Below, in pieces: positions 10,834 through 22,492 of a DNA stretch of 30,000 nucleotides. The notes under the pieces are model-generated. The model worked only from the letters and a program-made list of their open reading frames with translations. It was not told where the DNA came from and did not search any database. A program made the translations under genes and the position numbers. Each line of letters begins with the position of its first letter. Position 1 is the stretch's first letter. Source of the stretch: Bigelowiella natans CCMP2755 (Eukaryota; Cercozoa; Chlorarachniophyceae). Location: assembly GCA_000320545.1 (NCBI GenBank), contig ADNK01000005.1, forward strand, positions 1-30,000. The letters are read 5' to 3'.

Positions 10834-10963
10834 AAACTCCAGAGGTGAGCCCTAGAGATGATAACGTAAAGGTCAAACTAAACTCCTTATTCGAGTATAA
10901 ATTAAATGTCCATTTTTCCTTTGAAAGCTGTGGTGATTTGGGAGCACGTCATCAAACATTAAT

Positions 10964-12087
10964 TCATTCCATCAACTTAAACACAACTGACCCATCCCCC
11001 ACCGCCATGTGGAAGAGCGCGATACTGGGCCGCTTTTCATTGTACGGGGCAGCTCCGTCGGGAGATGAAATCTTCGTGTGTATGCGTGTAAAAGGAAGTA
11101 AACAATTTATGTATAAATTTAAAAGCTGTCGATTCGCAATTGTCCTAAGACCACTACTTACTGTTGCTACTGTTGATCTACGACTACTACAACAACAACA
11201 ACAACAACTACTACTACTACTACAACTACTATTTCTTGTAGTATAATTGCTGCTCTATGTACCCTGATGGAGAAATCGAGTTTGCCAATATCAGGGTTCA
11301 TGTACACGGTGAGGAAGAATATATTCACTATGTGGGGCACGAATAGGAGTGAAGGTAGCGGAAAGAGCGAAGAAGGGAAGAGGCAGGGAAGAGGCAGGGA
11401 GGAGGGAGGAGGAGGGAGGAGGAGGAGGAGGAGGAAGGAGAAGCAAATGTGAATAACCGATGGAGGAAGCATAAATGATGTAATAATAAAACGGACACTG
11501 CTGCTGCTGCTGCCTGTACCTTGGTAGTAGTGGGCCACATGCATATTATGCGTCGGTCCAACTGCACAGGAACCATCTCTACGAGACAGAGAGAGAAATG
11601 AAGAGAGGGGGGCGGGGGGGGAGGTAAACATAGCACGAATGAGTAATTCAGCACAAAGATTGACTAGATGAATGAAAACATGAAGGTAGGTACCGATATT
11701 CACTGATGTATTGCTCGTAAGTCGTAACCTATCCATGATGATCAGACACGACAACAAAACACAAGCTTGATATGGTAACGAATACGAAAAAGAAAGAAAG
11801 AAAGAAAGAAAGAAAGAGAAAGAGAGGAAGAAGATAGGTTAATTTAGCAGACTACATTTGAGACGTCGTACCTTGCCCAGATGCTTATCAAACCACTTAC
11901 GATCCACTTGAGTCGCGAGGTAATTTCGCCATGCACGCCCGAGCTGACAAATGGAGGTGGGAGAGGCAAAGAGAAAGACGACGACAACGATGGATGATGC
12001 AGAAATCACATAGTAACTAACTTGGCATGTGTTTAACAGTACTATATATTCGCAGAGAGAAAGAGAGAGATAGAGAGAGAAAGAAAG

Positions 12088-12131
<44 letters not shown>

Positions 12132-14032
12132 GTGATAGCCTGAATGAAGCATTGATGATTTTTGTCGTTCGAAAGTATCCTCTATTGCGTTGGATCGGCA
12201 TGTTTGTTGGTCATACACATTGTGGATCTAGCTATGGTGGTGTTGTTTTATCTTACATGCTGTCGTTGCTCGGAAGAAGCCTCCCGGAAGCTGAGGCCCG
12301 TCTTGATATCCGAAGGAATGGACACCCCAGCTGTGCGTATGCTGGGAGAATAGAGGATGTAAATACTTGACGATGTTTCATGATGGTGACGGCTAGGAAT
12401 GTGAAGAAATCATGCACATCTTTTCAATACACGGTGTTCTTGGCAACATCATGGCTGCGTATTTGATGATACAAACATACATTCGTGGATCTCTGACGTC
12501 CAGTGAGTGGAAAACAGAGCCTGTAAAGAAGAATAAGAAGAATATCAAGGACATAGCAGGCAACGATGCCGACAGCAAGGAGGCACCTGTTTTGACCACA
12601 ACCACAGAGATAGATAGGGGCGAGTGCTATCATCATTGATTACATTTTATGTTTAAATCTATACTCAATACCGACCGAAGAAGCAAGTTCCATCAGCATG
12701 GGACCCCACACGGCAGACGCGAGGCCTCAACGCTATTATTATCGAAAGGAGGCCAAACATCAAAGGATAGCAGAACATCGGGAGAACTAACACGACAACA
12801 AGAACAACACCTACTACTACTACTACTACTACTACTGCTGCTGCTGCTACTGCTACTACTACCGCCAAGCTGGTCGAAGTCGCGAGAGCCCGTTACCACG
12901 TTCAATAGCACCTGAAAAGAGGGAGCAGCAGCGGCAGTAACAGAGACACAAAATAAAGGCGTAGATACATCATCAACGCACATGGTGGCTGCATGCTGTA
13001 TGTACGAAGAACGATAATGTGCGGAAAATAACATCCTTTTGATCGATGCAAAGGACAAGCAATCAGACTGCTGCTGCTGCTGCTGCTGCTGCAAAGCCGT
13101 CATGTATCATCACTACCATTACAATTACTACTACTACTACAACAACTACTACAACTACTACTACTACTACTACTAATAATAATAATAATACACATAAAAC
13201 AACGCAGAAGGAACAGTAGCAACACCTGTACTTCGCCATCTGCAATACTCAGGAGCATTCTCTGAAGCCACTGAGGCATTGGAGCTGACGCACTCTGCTT
13301 TGTCGATGATGGCGACGACGATGAAGCAGCAGCAGCAGCAGTAGCATTGGTACAACCTTTACGTGACATGGCCATTAATGATAGTGATAATGATGAGGAA
13401 AATAGGAAGAAGAGAAACCTGAAATTGGGGAAGGAGCAGCAGTGCGAGCTGTCGTTGATACAACGTGGCCTGATAATCAACAATAATGGCAGCGACAACG
13501 ACGGCACAACGACGGTGAGATCCAGTATTGATACTGTATCACCGCTGCTGCTGTAGTGTGTTCATGGTACTACAACTACAATCGCTATTTTTGACGACAG
13601 AATAAATGATGAAAAATGATGATGATGATGATGATGATGATGATTGCAGTCTGATGCTGTTAGATACAAGGTCAGCCATCGTTTGTTGTCGTCGTCGTCG
13701 TCGTCGAGAAATAAGCTAGTATTTTCTCCGTATGTGTAAAAAATACACACTCCCCCCCCCCCTTCTATTCCACCCCAACACATTTGGACCACCGTTGGCC
13801 GATGTACGCATTCGCTTAGCGCCTCTCTTCCCCGACCCCATGCTGGCCATTGTAGAGCTGGCAGATGGCGCAGCGTGGGATGATGATATAATGGGGGTAG
13901 CTCCAGCAGGAATATCCTCTGTAACATTCATTTACTTAACGCTGCGAAGTCCAACATCCGTATCATAAACAACACAAACCCTCCCTTGCCAACACACGCA
14001 CATGTGTGAATACACACATAGACACTACTATT

Positions 14033-14072
<40 letters not shown>

Positions 14073-14857
14073 GCCGAATCGCACCGTCGGGGATATGAGC
14101 ACGTGCACGCTTTGGCTGTGACTTGCGAATCTCGTTCTGCTCCAAATGGTACCTGAAAAAGGAGGAGGGGAGGGGGGGGTGAAGGAAGGAGGAAGGAGGA
14201 AGAAGAATATAGATTAAGAGGGCTCTGCTATTTGTATGCACGTTTCTTTGTTTGATGTGTCCCCTCCCTCGTACGCAAGGATGATAGTAATGAAGAACAC
14301 TGTGAAGGTTGGAGCATTGATAATAATCGAGCAGCAACGGACAACATATCAACGGAATAGTGGCATTGATGAGCTTGCTCTTGAGTGAATTGAATTATAA
14401 GTCCAGAACAAGCACGTCGATGATTTATTTAACCAAGACACGATTACAGCAGATTATTAGTTTTTCAACTGCTGTCTGTACAAGCTTCGTCGCGAGAGAG
14501 CAGACAATAAATCATCGAATATTGTTGTGCCACCACCACCAGCAGCAGCAGCAGCAGCAGCATCATCAATGAAAACACGTTTCACGACCAATATTCCATG
14601 CAGCAGCCAGTGTGCAGATTTTGATACTCAACTTGGACCTGCGTTATGATAGCGGCGGATATCATTAGTAGTTTTGATTGGTGAAGAAAAGAAGAAGAAG
14701 AAGAAGAAGAAGAAGAAGAAGAAGAAGATGATGATGAAGATGGTGAGGTGTGCATGAAGTATAGGAGGAGGAAGATGATTGATTTATTGATTGATTGATG
14801 ATTAGTGGCAGTGGTGTTGGTGGAGGGCGATAATGATTAAGATGATGGTGGGACTGA

Positions 14858-14930
<73 letters not shown>

Positions 14931-15567
14931 AAGACGTGATACGACATAATCTTCCCCCTTCTCCTCCTCCTTCTCCTTATCATCATCATCATCATCATCA
15001 TCATCATAATCCCGTCGATGCAGGTGACTTAGTACATAGATGAATACCTCATTGGCATCTATCTTGGTCACTATTCCTACAATCCAACTCGATCTCCTAA
15101 TAAACAAAAGAATAGAATATCTATATGATGACGATGGTGATGATTGATGACGATTGATGATTATTGTGCCACAATGAAAATGATTATGGAAAAAATCACA
15201 CACGAAACTGAGAGAAAAGAGGAGAAAAATGAAGATGCATTATGCATGTACACAGATAGTGACAATCAAAATAGCGGCGGCGACGACGACGTAGACGACG
15301 ACTCACGTAGGTTTGGGCTTCCGTTGCTTTATCATGACGGGTTCTCCCTTGGCATATGGATACACTGTCCTTCGGTTTCTGCAAATAATGATGAAGGGCA
15401 AGGGCGTTGATGAGGAAGAATGAAACCAAACTAGCTTGTTGGGAATATATCAGAGCAATTTTGCGCTTTCTACTTGTACTTATTATCGTTTTCACAGTGA
15501 CTCCATTATCAACGAAATCGATTCTGCAAACATGAGTGTCCTCCACAAGAAGGTCATTGACTTTGAG

Positions 15568-15604
<37 letters not shown>

Positions 15605-15705
15605 TGATGATGATGATTTATTACCCCTGCCATAACAGCAAGTCCACCCTTAGCTGATATGGCGGTTGATTGACAAAACAACAAAAGATTAGGAAAGAAA
15701 CGGAT

Positions 15706-15745
<40 letters not shown>

Positions 15746-17889
15746 AACCAAACCTATGGTGCTAAACACTTGGTGTATGTATGTATGTATGTATGTATGT
15801 ATGCACGTATGTTGGTATGTATGCCACTTGATGAATATTATCATCCATGCTTTTCCGAAGATTATACCGCAAAATACATGCTTGCACCAGAGATTGAGCT
15901 GGTCGCCACCGTCGTTAAAATCACCACCACCACCATCATGATAACCATCATCTAATGTATCCTTCTTGTTCTTCTTCTGGTTATCTACCTGCAGCTCCTT
16001 CACTGTTTCCAGAATCGTGGATGCATGTGCAGGGTTTTCGGGGGTCACTACGTTGTAACATTGACAACAAGAACAACACTTATGAGCTCATCATCATCAT
16101 CATCATCATCACAATCATAATCAACAACCATTCATTCATAAAATGAGAGATCGATGCTACTATATAAGAAGTAAAGTAAAAGGCTTTTGTCCATCGAGCA
16201 GTGAATAATACAGTCGTGATAGTTGAATTATCATTATTATTACTATTATCATCATCATCATTATCAATATTATTATAATCCGTTTGGTCCCCCTCCCCAC
16301 CTTCAACTCCTCCAAATGGCTTGATACAGATGATCTCGTATCCTGCCTGATAATTTCAGCGATAAGATTGCAAACCAACGGTATGGTGAAGGAGGAAAGA
16401 AGTAGCAGCAGCACCAGTGGAGAGTAGCAGAGAAAGAATTAATGGACGAATGGAGTGATGGATGGATGGATGGATGATGAGAAAGCCTCGACGAATACCT
16501 CGATGCCTTGGATATCCGCCTGGGAACCAGGCGTCACTGACATGATTCGTGTCGGTATTATTTTCCTCCTCGCCTTCGATGATGATGATGATGATGATGA
16601 TGGTGGTGGTGGGGGAGAAGTAGTAGCAGCAGAAGATGAAGCCTCTGTGGATGCCACTGCTGCCGCAGCTGTAGATGCAAACATACTGGGACATGACGAC
16701 GATAGTATTCTCCTATCCTTTGTGATCTTCCTCTTCTTTTCATCCTGCTGCTGCTGGTTCATAGCTGCTCTCGGTGATGATTCATGGCCAGCTCCTTGCT
16801 GCCTCCCCCCACGTGCTCCAGCTGCTGATAACGACCCGCCGTCCTCACGATCGGTGTCCTTATTCTCACGCTGCAGGGCTATTCCGAGCGGTAACGACGC
16901 GTCCAAATTCACGATCACCCTCTGTGTATGTATGGCGGTGGTGGTGCTGTTAGCGATTCAGTGACAACGATGACGACGACGACGACGATGACATGGACAT
17001 TTCATTGAAATGGGGGGCGTGGGGGGGCGTGGAGAGGAGGGCAAAAACTCAATAAAGCAATGGTCATTGTGATGGGTGTAGGAGGATAAGGTTGAAAAAG
17101 GAGATAATTAGCTTAAAGAACCAACAGCAACATCGCCAGCAGCATGAATATAAGGAGATTAAATATACGAAAGATAGCACTTTGCTGAATCGGGACTTAG
17201 GCGCGAATCGGTCCTATAAAGTGTAATAAAACGATGAAATCACATCCTGCTACTGTTGGCCATTGGAGGAGGGCGTTGGGTATTACTAAAACAACAACAA
17301 CAACTACTACTACTACTGCTACTACAACAATCTCAAAAGTCACGGGAGGAGTACAAATCACCGCTAGTACCTGCTCAGTTTTCCAATTTATGATTTCGTC
17401 GTAGCTTCTGCTCCAACCCACGTAATGCACGTCCACAAAATCATTTGTCGACGACGACGATGACGAATCGCTCATCTTTCGGATAAAAAAGAGGAAAGGG
17501 AACCGGGGGGAGGGGGAGGGGGGGGGGGGGGGGTTAAAATAAAATATTTTGAAGTAGTTCACCAGGACGTCTCAAACCACACAATGAAATAGGAGAAATA
17601 CCATCGATTTGGATATCGAGGATGATCTCGCGACGACCTGGTTGTAAGGGTAGTAGGATGGATCAAACATTATTGTACATCAATATACACTACTCTGAGA
17701 TTTCTTCATACAGTTGACATTATAATAATACCTTACAATTGCGAACGATTGCCAAAATCCATTTACCAAATAAATCTCTCACGTCCATCAAACCGGAAGG
17801 CTTTTGCATCATCGACTTGCTTATCGCCTCCCCCTCCTCACTAAACACCCCGAAATCGTCAATGGGGGGGGGAGGGGGCGCAGAAGGGA
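10964..17889 (-). CDS. Tudor-knot / PDZ / tudor multidomain protein, 21 exons, 5' end incomplete
   Basis: Exons (minus): 17889-17732, 17637-17602, 17475-17371, 16921-16499, 16346-16301, 16047-15989, 15560-15496, 15378-15307, 15096-15048, 14638-14589, 14152-14085, 13918-13793, 13356-13226, 12911-12863, 12520-12418, 12341-12257, 11943-11872, 11728-11694, 11578-11520, 11327-11263, 11071-10964. All phases chain to 653 residues and a TGA. Exons 1-3 read as a tudor-knot/chromo-barrel: LMDVRDLFGKWILAIVRN, a Ser loop, then VHYVGWSRSYDEII. Exons 4-7 form a PDZ domain: carboxylate loop PLGIAL, a Ser/Gln-rich insert, SVTPGSQADIQGIEAGYEII, then the helix ASTILETVKELQ. Exons 8-11 read as a tudor-like barrel: YAKGEPVMIK, SSWIVGIVTKIDANEVQVEY. 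The C-terminal 220 residues (GRAWRNYLATQVDRKWFDKH and on) are not recognised. It is probably a chromatin-associated reader or scaffold. Confidence 0.72.
11100..17600. repeat. Microsatellite-filled introns of the tudor/PDZ gene
   Basis: Almost every intron holds simple repeats. Examples: CTA/CAA near 11186-11232, GGA near 11400-11440, GAAA near 11790-11820, GA 12091-12128, CTA/CTG near 12810-12860, CTA near 13120-13175, ATG 13614-13643, TA 14039-14069, GAA 14688-14728, CA 14859-14894 followed directly by GA 14896-14929, ATC near 14978-15006, GAC 15569-15603, GA 15709-15740, ATGT 15775-15802, ATC near 16089-16112. Many fake open frames come from these. Confidence 0.9.
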
Positions 17890-18015
17890 CTAGACAATGT
17901 TTAGAATCGCCATCGATTCCCTAATCGATTGAGCCACAAACAAAGGGAAGGAGATATGAATGTGATGATAGCGATAGAAGGGTTCCAATTCAAACTTTCC
18001 TTTCATCGATAGTGG

Positions 18016-18022
<7 letters not shown>

Positions 18023-18068
<46 letters not shown>

Positions 18069-18113
18069 CCACACGCATGCACACACATGCACACACATGC
18101 ACACACATGCACA
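18023..18113. repeat. CA microsatellite followed by 10-bp tandem repeat
   Basis: A CA run at about 18023-18067 is followed by about four units of ACACATGCAC at 18072-18113. It lies between the low-complexity exon and the first tudor-knot exon. Confidence 0.85.
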
Positions 18114-18201
18114 CAGAGCGTTGGACATCGATCTCTCCCTGCTCCAATAATGCCCCTGCACACGCGCCTTACCACTACTACTACTGCTACACTACGGCTA
18201 C

Positions 18202-18902
18202 CTCGTGACTATGCTGAAGTGGGCCATCACACGGCAACAAACGAGCGCCAACTGCCCGATATCGCTTGTTGTTCTTACGACGTGCAATGAGTGGGGACCC
18301 TGGAGGAAGCTCATCCTCCTCCTCCTCCTCCTCCTCCTCCTCTTCCTCCTGCTGCTGCTGATATTCATCGTTTCCCAAGCCAGCTCCTGCTGCCTGGGGA
18401 GAGGTACTACTACTCCACAGTGGCTGCTGCTTTTTGTACAAATCATCTTCAGCACCGTTGCCCTTCTTCTGTGCAGTATGCACAGCGTGGAGCTTCAGCT
18501 TCGCCGCCATTCCTTCCTCTTCCTCCTCCTCCTCCTCCTCCCTCCTTCTCCTCCTCATTTGACGCTTGCGTGACGACAGTGGGGATTTTTGCCGTGTGGG
18601 ATTCCTATTCCCTCCTCTTATGCTTCCAATCCTGTCCTCAATAGCTCCTTGCTGCTGCTGCTGTCTCTTCTTTCTTCTTTGCAAATCCAGTGACGGAGAG
18701 CCTGCAGGTAGGGATTTCTCCCATGGGAAGGTCCTCTTGCCTTCAATCTCGTCGTGTTGTTGTTGTTGCTGCTGCTGCTTCTCCTTCCCCATCACAGTGA
18801 TAGTATCGCCGTGGTTCTGGGTGTTATCCCCTTCATTTTTCCGCCTCGTAGTAAGATCCTTACTAGGCACACCAGCGAAAATTCGAGACCACAATGGTCC
18901 GG
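18202..18902 (-). CDS. Low-complexity exon, probable 5' part of the tudor/PDZ gene
   Basis: An open frame rich in Lys, Arg, Gln and Glu, with poly-Gln and poly-Glu runs made by CTC and CTG repeats. A TTATTAG acceptor precedes 18902 and a GTAGCC donor follows 18202. The frame is also open up to an ATG at 19011, about 110 bases below the phosphatase stop. It looks coding (SPLIARRKNNKRYRAVGARL), but its exit phase (0) does not match the entry phase (1) of the exon at 17889, so a linking exon is missing or one border is wrong. A candidate link lies around 17900-18000, where EPFYRYHHIHISFP is read. Confidence 0.45.
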
Positions 18903-19121
18903 CTAATAATGTACACATTTTAACAACACATATTATATACATTGTTATTTTCATCATCCTCCCCCCCCTCCTCCGCTTCCGCGGCATTCTCTGCTTCGCC
19001 CTTTGCCACATAAACTAGTCTCATAATTGATGACAACACCACAAAAACATCCAATTGCAGAAGAAGGAGCCTCGACGGAATTACACCATATCTTTATTTA
19101 TCAATCGGAGCATTCTCTAGT

Positions 19122-21742
19122 TCATCTATCCATCAAGGTATGGATACTGTGACTTGCCACTACTTCTGTTATTATTATTATTATTCCTCTTCTTTTGATA
19201 CAACCTGTGGAGCCTTTGAAAATGGAGGTGTAGCATGAGGCAAGAGGCTGCCCAGTCCCGTAGTGCAACTAGGTAGGAACATCAGTCGTGACGTTCGAGC
19301 AAGGGGGGGGTGCAGTTAGATTGTTTTCCAAATTATGAGAAGGAAAGGAAAGCGATAAGAGAGCGAATGATGGATTCACTATAAAGGACAAAGGAGGACA
19401 ACAACCCATACTCATACCCGCTGAATCTCTAGGAATTTTCGTTTATCACAGGGCTGAGGCTTGACCAAACATCGTGCCCTTATATTGAAGGGGGGGAGGG
19501 GGGGATGTAGAAAGAGGGTGTATTGACATCAGCCCTTGCTAACATGCAAAATTAAGTCTCGTTGTCATCATCATATTAATCGAAAAACAAGTTTTCACTG
19601 GTTGTTAGGCTAGTAGGACAATGCTGTTACCCGAAAAAGCTGCTGAAAGAGCCAGTTGGGCTGGAGGAGGAGAGGGGGGAGAGAGGAGCTTGAGGAGTGA
19701 ACCCCAAGCTAGTGCTAGATCGACTCTCCCTCCTCCTCGTCATTCCCAAGCAGCCTTCATCTTTAGCATTATAACCATCGTCATTGCCTGCTTCCTTGAT
19801 GTCCTCGCCCACCATATTGTTGTTTGTTTCTGAGAAATTCGAAGAGAAGGAGGAGGAGAACGTATCGTTGCGACGATGCTGCAGCTGAGTATACTCACGT
19901 CCATGCTCCTCGTTGCCCACCCCCCACCAGTTTCCACCGTCCGTCGTCGCAGCTTCTAAGGGTGCCTAAGAAGGGAGGGTAAGGAATAACACTTCGCGAA
20001 AAGGGTTGTTTTAACAAAATCAAGCAGTTTTTACCCCCAATGCGAAGTGAGAGCCAGCATGGCCGACAAGTATAAGGTGTGAGGAGGCGGGAACGTTAGC
20101 GATTAACTTCTGCAGCAATGCTGCACTGCGTATCAGGGTCTCCGAGTGCTGCATATTATCAGGTATACTTAAGTGCTGTGACAGACATCTAACCCCCTCT
20201 TCCTTTCCCTCGCTCTAATTCACAACCGATTCGTTCTTCGAGAGGGGGGAGGCGAAACCGTGGTAACGAGGGTCGACAGGGATGCCGAAAGCGGAGCTCT
20301 CTGTTAGGGTCAAGAATTTCATTTGCGCTGCCTAACAACATCAAAACATGTGGGTGATGATGTGACGGCCAGCGAGAACAAAGGCTACATGAAGGATGCA
20401 GGACCTCCATTTCCAAGCAATCGAATTAATATACGTAAAACAAGAGTACTCTCAACTTAGTCAAAAGCAACTATTACCTTTGGGGGAGGGTAGAAGCCCG
20501 TACACTCAAACAGATGATTCTCAACTCGCACCTAGGTAGATTGGTTATACAACGACGCCAAAAGATGAGATAATTATAGAGCAATACAGCATGCGTGTGG
20601 AGTATTGCCAGGACTCGATCTCTTTTTTGCTACCTTCGCGAACCGTCCCACCGCCTTCGCAATCTGGAAAAAATGACGGGGGGGGAATGGCACGTATTCG
20701 TTTTTTGGTCGGCTAGCAAGAATCCACATAAATGATGATGGTACAACCTCTGCCGCTGTTTGCAGGCAGCCCAGTGCCGGTGATGACACGATCACGCACC
20801 TGCACCGAATTCGTTATTCCGATAAGAGTACGATGATTAGTTGCGGCTTTCCTCATGTGATTAGACCATAATGGAATTCTGTTTTCGAAGACAAGGATAG
20901 CATATGCAGGGACTCTACCCTTCTTTCCTCAGCATCGGAAAATTTCTCACAAGAGCCTCAGCATTTTCACGCGCAAAATGCAATCCTTTCCGATCTAATG
21001 GGGGATCCTGTGAGGATAAATAGATTATCGTCAACAACATCGTCATCCACGTTTTGGAATTTGAACTGCTGCTGCATAAAGAAGGTTAGGACCAAAAGGT
21101 CTACAATTACCAGTGCGTGATGCTCCATTGTTCGTGCTGGTACAAAAGGGGGCATGCTCTCCGTGGGCTCGTATCTATAGTATAATGCCGAAAGAGAATA
21201 TGAGGAAACGTGGGAAGGAGACACTGTGCAACCTCCAAATATGCCAAAATGGATGCATTTTCATTATCCGAAACGACTTATTACAAACATCAATATCTTC
21301 CTTCCTTATCTCTAATATGTCTGTGCTCTAGTGGCCCCCCCCTCGTCCTTACATCCAAGCCCGATTCGGCCCTTTCTTAAAAGCTCTATGAATCTGTTGA
21401 GAAGCGAAATTCAAGTTATTATGACTGTAGTGATACACTTGAGCTGAGATTTTCCTTCTTGGTGATGAATTTTTTTAACTCTCATTTTGTCATATAAGGA
21501 TAAGACCCAGTCGTGACTCCCAAACTGGACTTGAGTTGAGTGGCGCATCACAACAAGCAGCCGCCCCTGAAAAAGGGAGGATTAGTCTCCTGGATCTACT
21601 CTATTCTCGAAGATTTTCCATAGACATTCTTCACTGATCAATCCCGAAACGGTATGGAATGCAGAAATAGCAACACAGCCCGTTGGGTGAAGAGGATTAC
21701 CTGACCGTTCACCTTCCCCTCATCCGTCGACTCCGCCTCCAT
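19122..21742 (-). CDS. Histidine phosphatase superfamily protein (UBASH3/STS-like), 12 exons
   Basis: Exons (minus) 21742-21701, 21566-21439, 21174-21111, 21007-20919, 20799-20748, 20663-20634, 20531-20478, 20331-20227, 20148-20035, 19965-19631, 19478-19418 and 19268-19122 chain in phase to 406 residues. Family landmarks come in order: LLVVMRHSTQVQFGSHDW (residues 17-34, usual RHG), DPPLDRKG, VIVSSPALGCLQTA (110-123), VRVENHLFE (136-144), GIPVDPRY, SETLIRSAALLQ, and LILVGHAGS with His218. Branch-1 histidine phosphatases form a phospho-His on the first His. Arg22, His23, Glu144 and His218 remain, but the arginine expected in SSPALRC is Gly118. A Ser/Thr-rich insert (exon 10) follows the core. 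The start is an ATG directly before the core. The last exon runs through an AAT repeat to its stop; a donor at CCACAG|GTTGTA could end it earlier. Confidence 0.8.
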
Positions 21743-22492
21743 ATTTCGGATCGGGTCCAGACTTTTGGATACTGCAATACACATTTTAATCCATTTTTTT
21801 AGGTTATTCTTTCGATAAAATATGCTACTACGCTATGAGTATGCCGTGTCCATGCCTTGAGCAGAATGCGATACAGCAGCTGCACCTTTGAGGCAAAGAA
21901 TTTCCCTTTGAATATCCTATTTTCTCCTCTCGGAAGTGGCTTCCTCTTCTCTTAAACGATACTTCTATGGCGACAATCAGCACATCATGTCACAATCCTG
22001 AAATGCATCGTATTTTTATCTACTTCGTAAGTCGACCGCTTTGGTTACCAACCCAGCGACAAGAAGTTCGGAGAAAGTATTGGAAATTCTAACTGGGATG
22101 ACGGGATAATGCCATGAAAGGATAAAATCGCCTAAAAAAAGCTACATGCGTCAACAACTTGCTCGAACTCGGGTTGCCATACTCTTTCGGTAGCCCTCCC
22201 CTTCCCATTCAGAAATTGCTTTCTTGTATGATCCATGTATCACTTCGCCTATGCCTGATTTTGGGGTTTATGTGTATCTTGAAGTTGCGGAATTTCATAG
22301 AATATTAAAGGCAAATTCAATTTCATAGCATAAAAAAATTCTATTTCGTAGTAATCTCTCGAGCGGAATTCGATCACCGTTTTGCAATAAGAGACTGCCC
22401 AAATTTGACTTGGATTCGTTCCTTTCCAGGGCTGTCCAAAGTATTTTCCGCAACTGGTGTTTTGAGGGGGTTTCAAAATAGCTAAGCAAAGG
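21743..22492. promoter_or_regulatory. Intergenic region between the divergent phosphatase and F-box genes
   Basis: About 750 bases without a chained exon. A minus-strand piece near 21840-21930 reads IFKGKFFASKVQLLYRILLK but its donor phase does not fit the phosphatase, so I leave it out. No named promoter element is visible. Confidence 0.35.

Noticed and set aside
11242-11308. Plus-strand exon-like reading YPDGEIEFANIRVHVHG
   Set aside because: It is antisense to a minus-strand exon that chains in phase with its neighbours.
12152-12639. Plus-strand membrane protein exons with two hydrophobic stretches and a polar tail
   Set aside because: They are antisense to two minus-strand exons (12520-12418, 12341-12257) whose phases and borders fit the tudor/PDZ gene.
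12693-12862. Continuation of the exon at 12911 through poly-Ser to SPDVLLSFDVWPPF
   Set aside because: A donor at GGCG|GTAGTAG gives phase 1, which joins exactly to the exon at 12520; the poly-Ser run is a CTA/CTG microsatellite in the intron.
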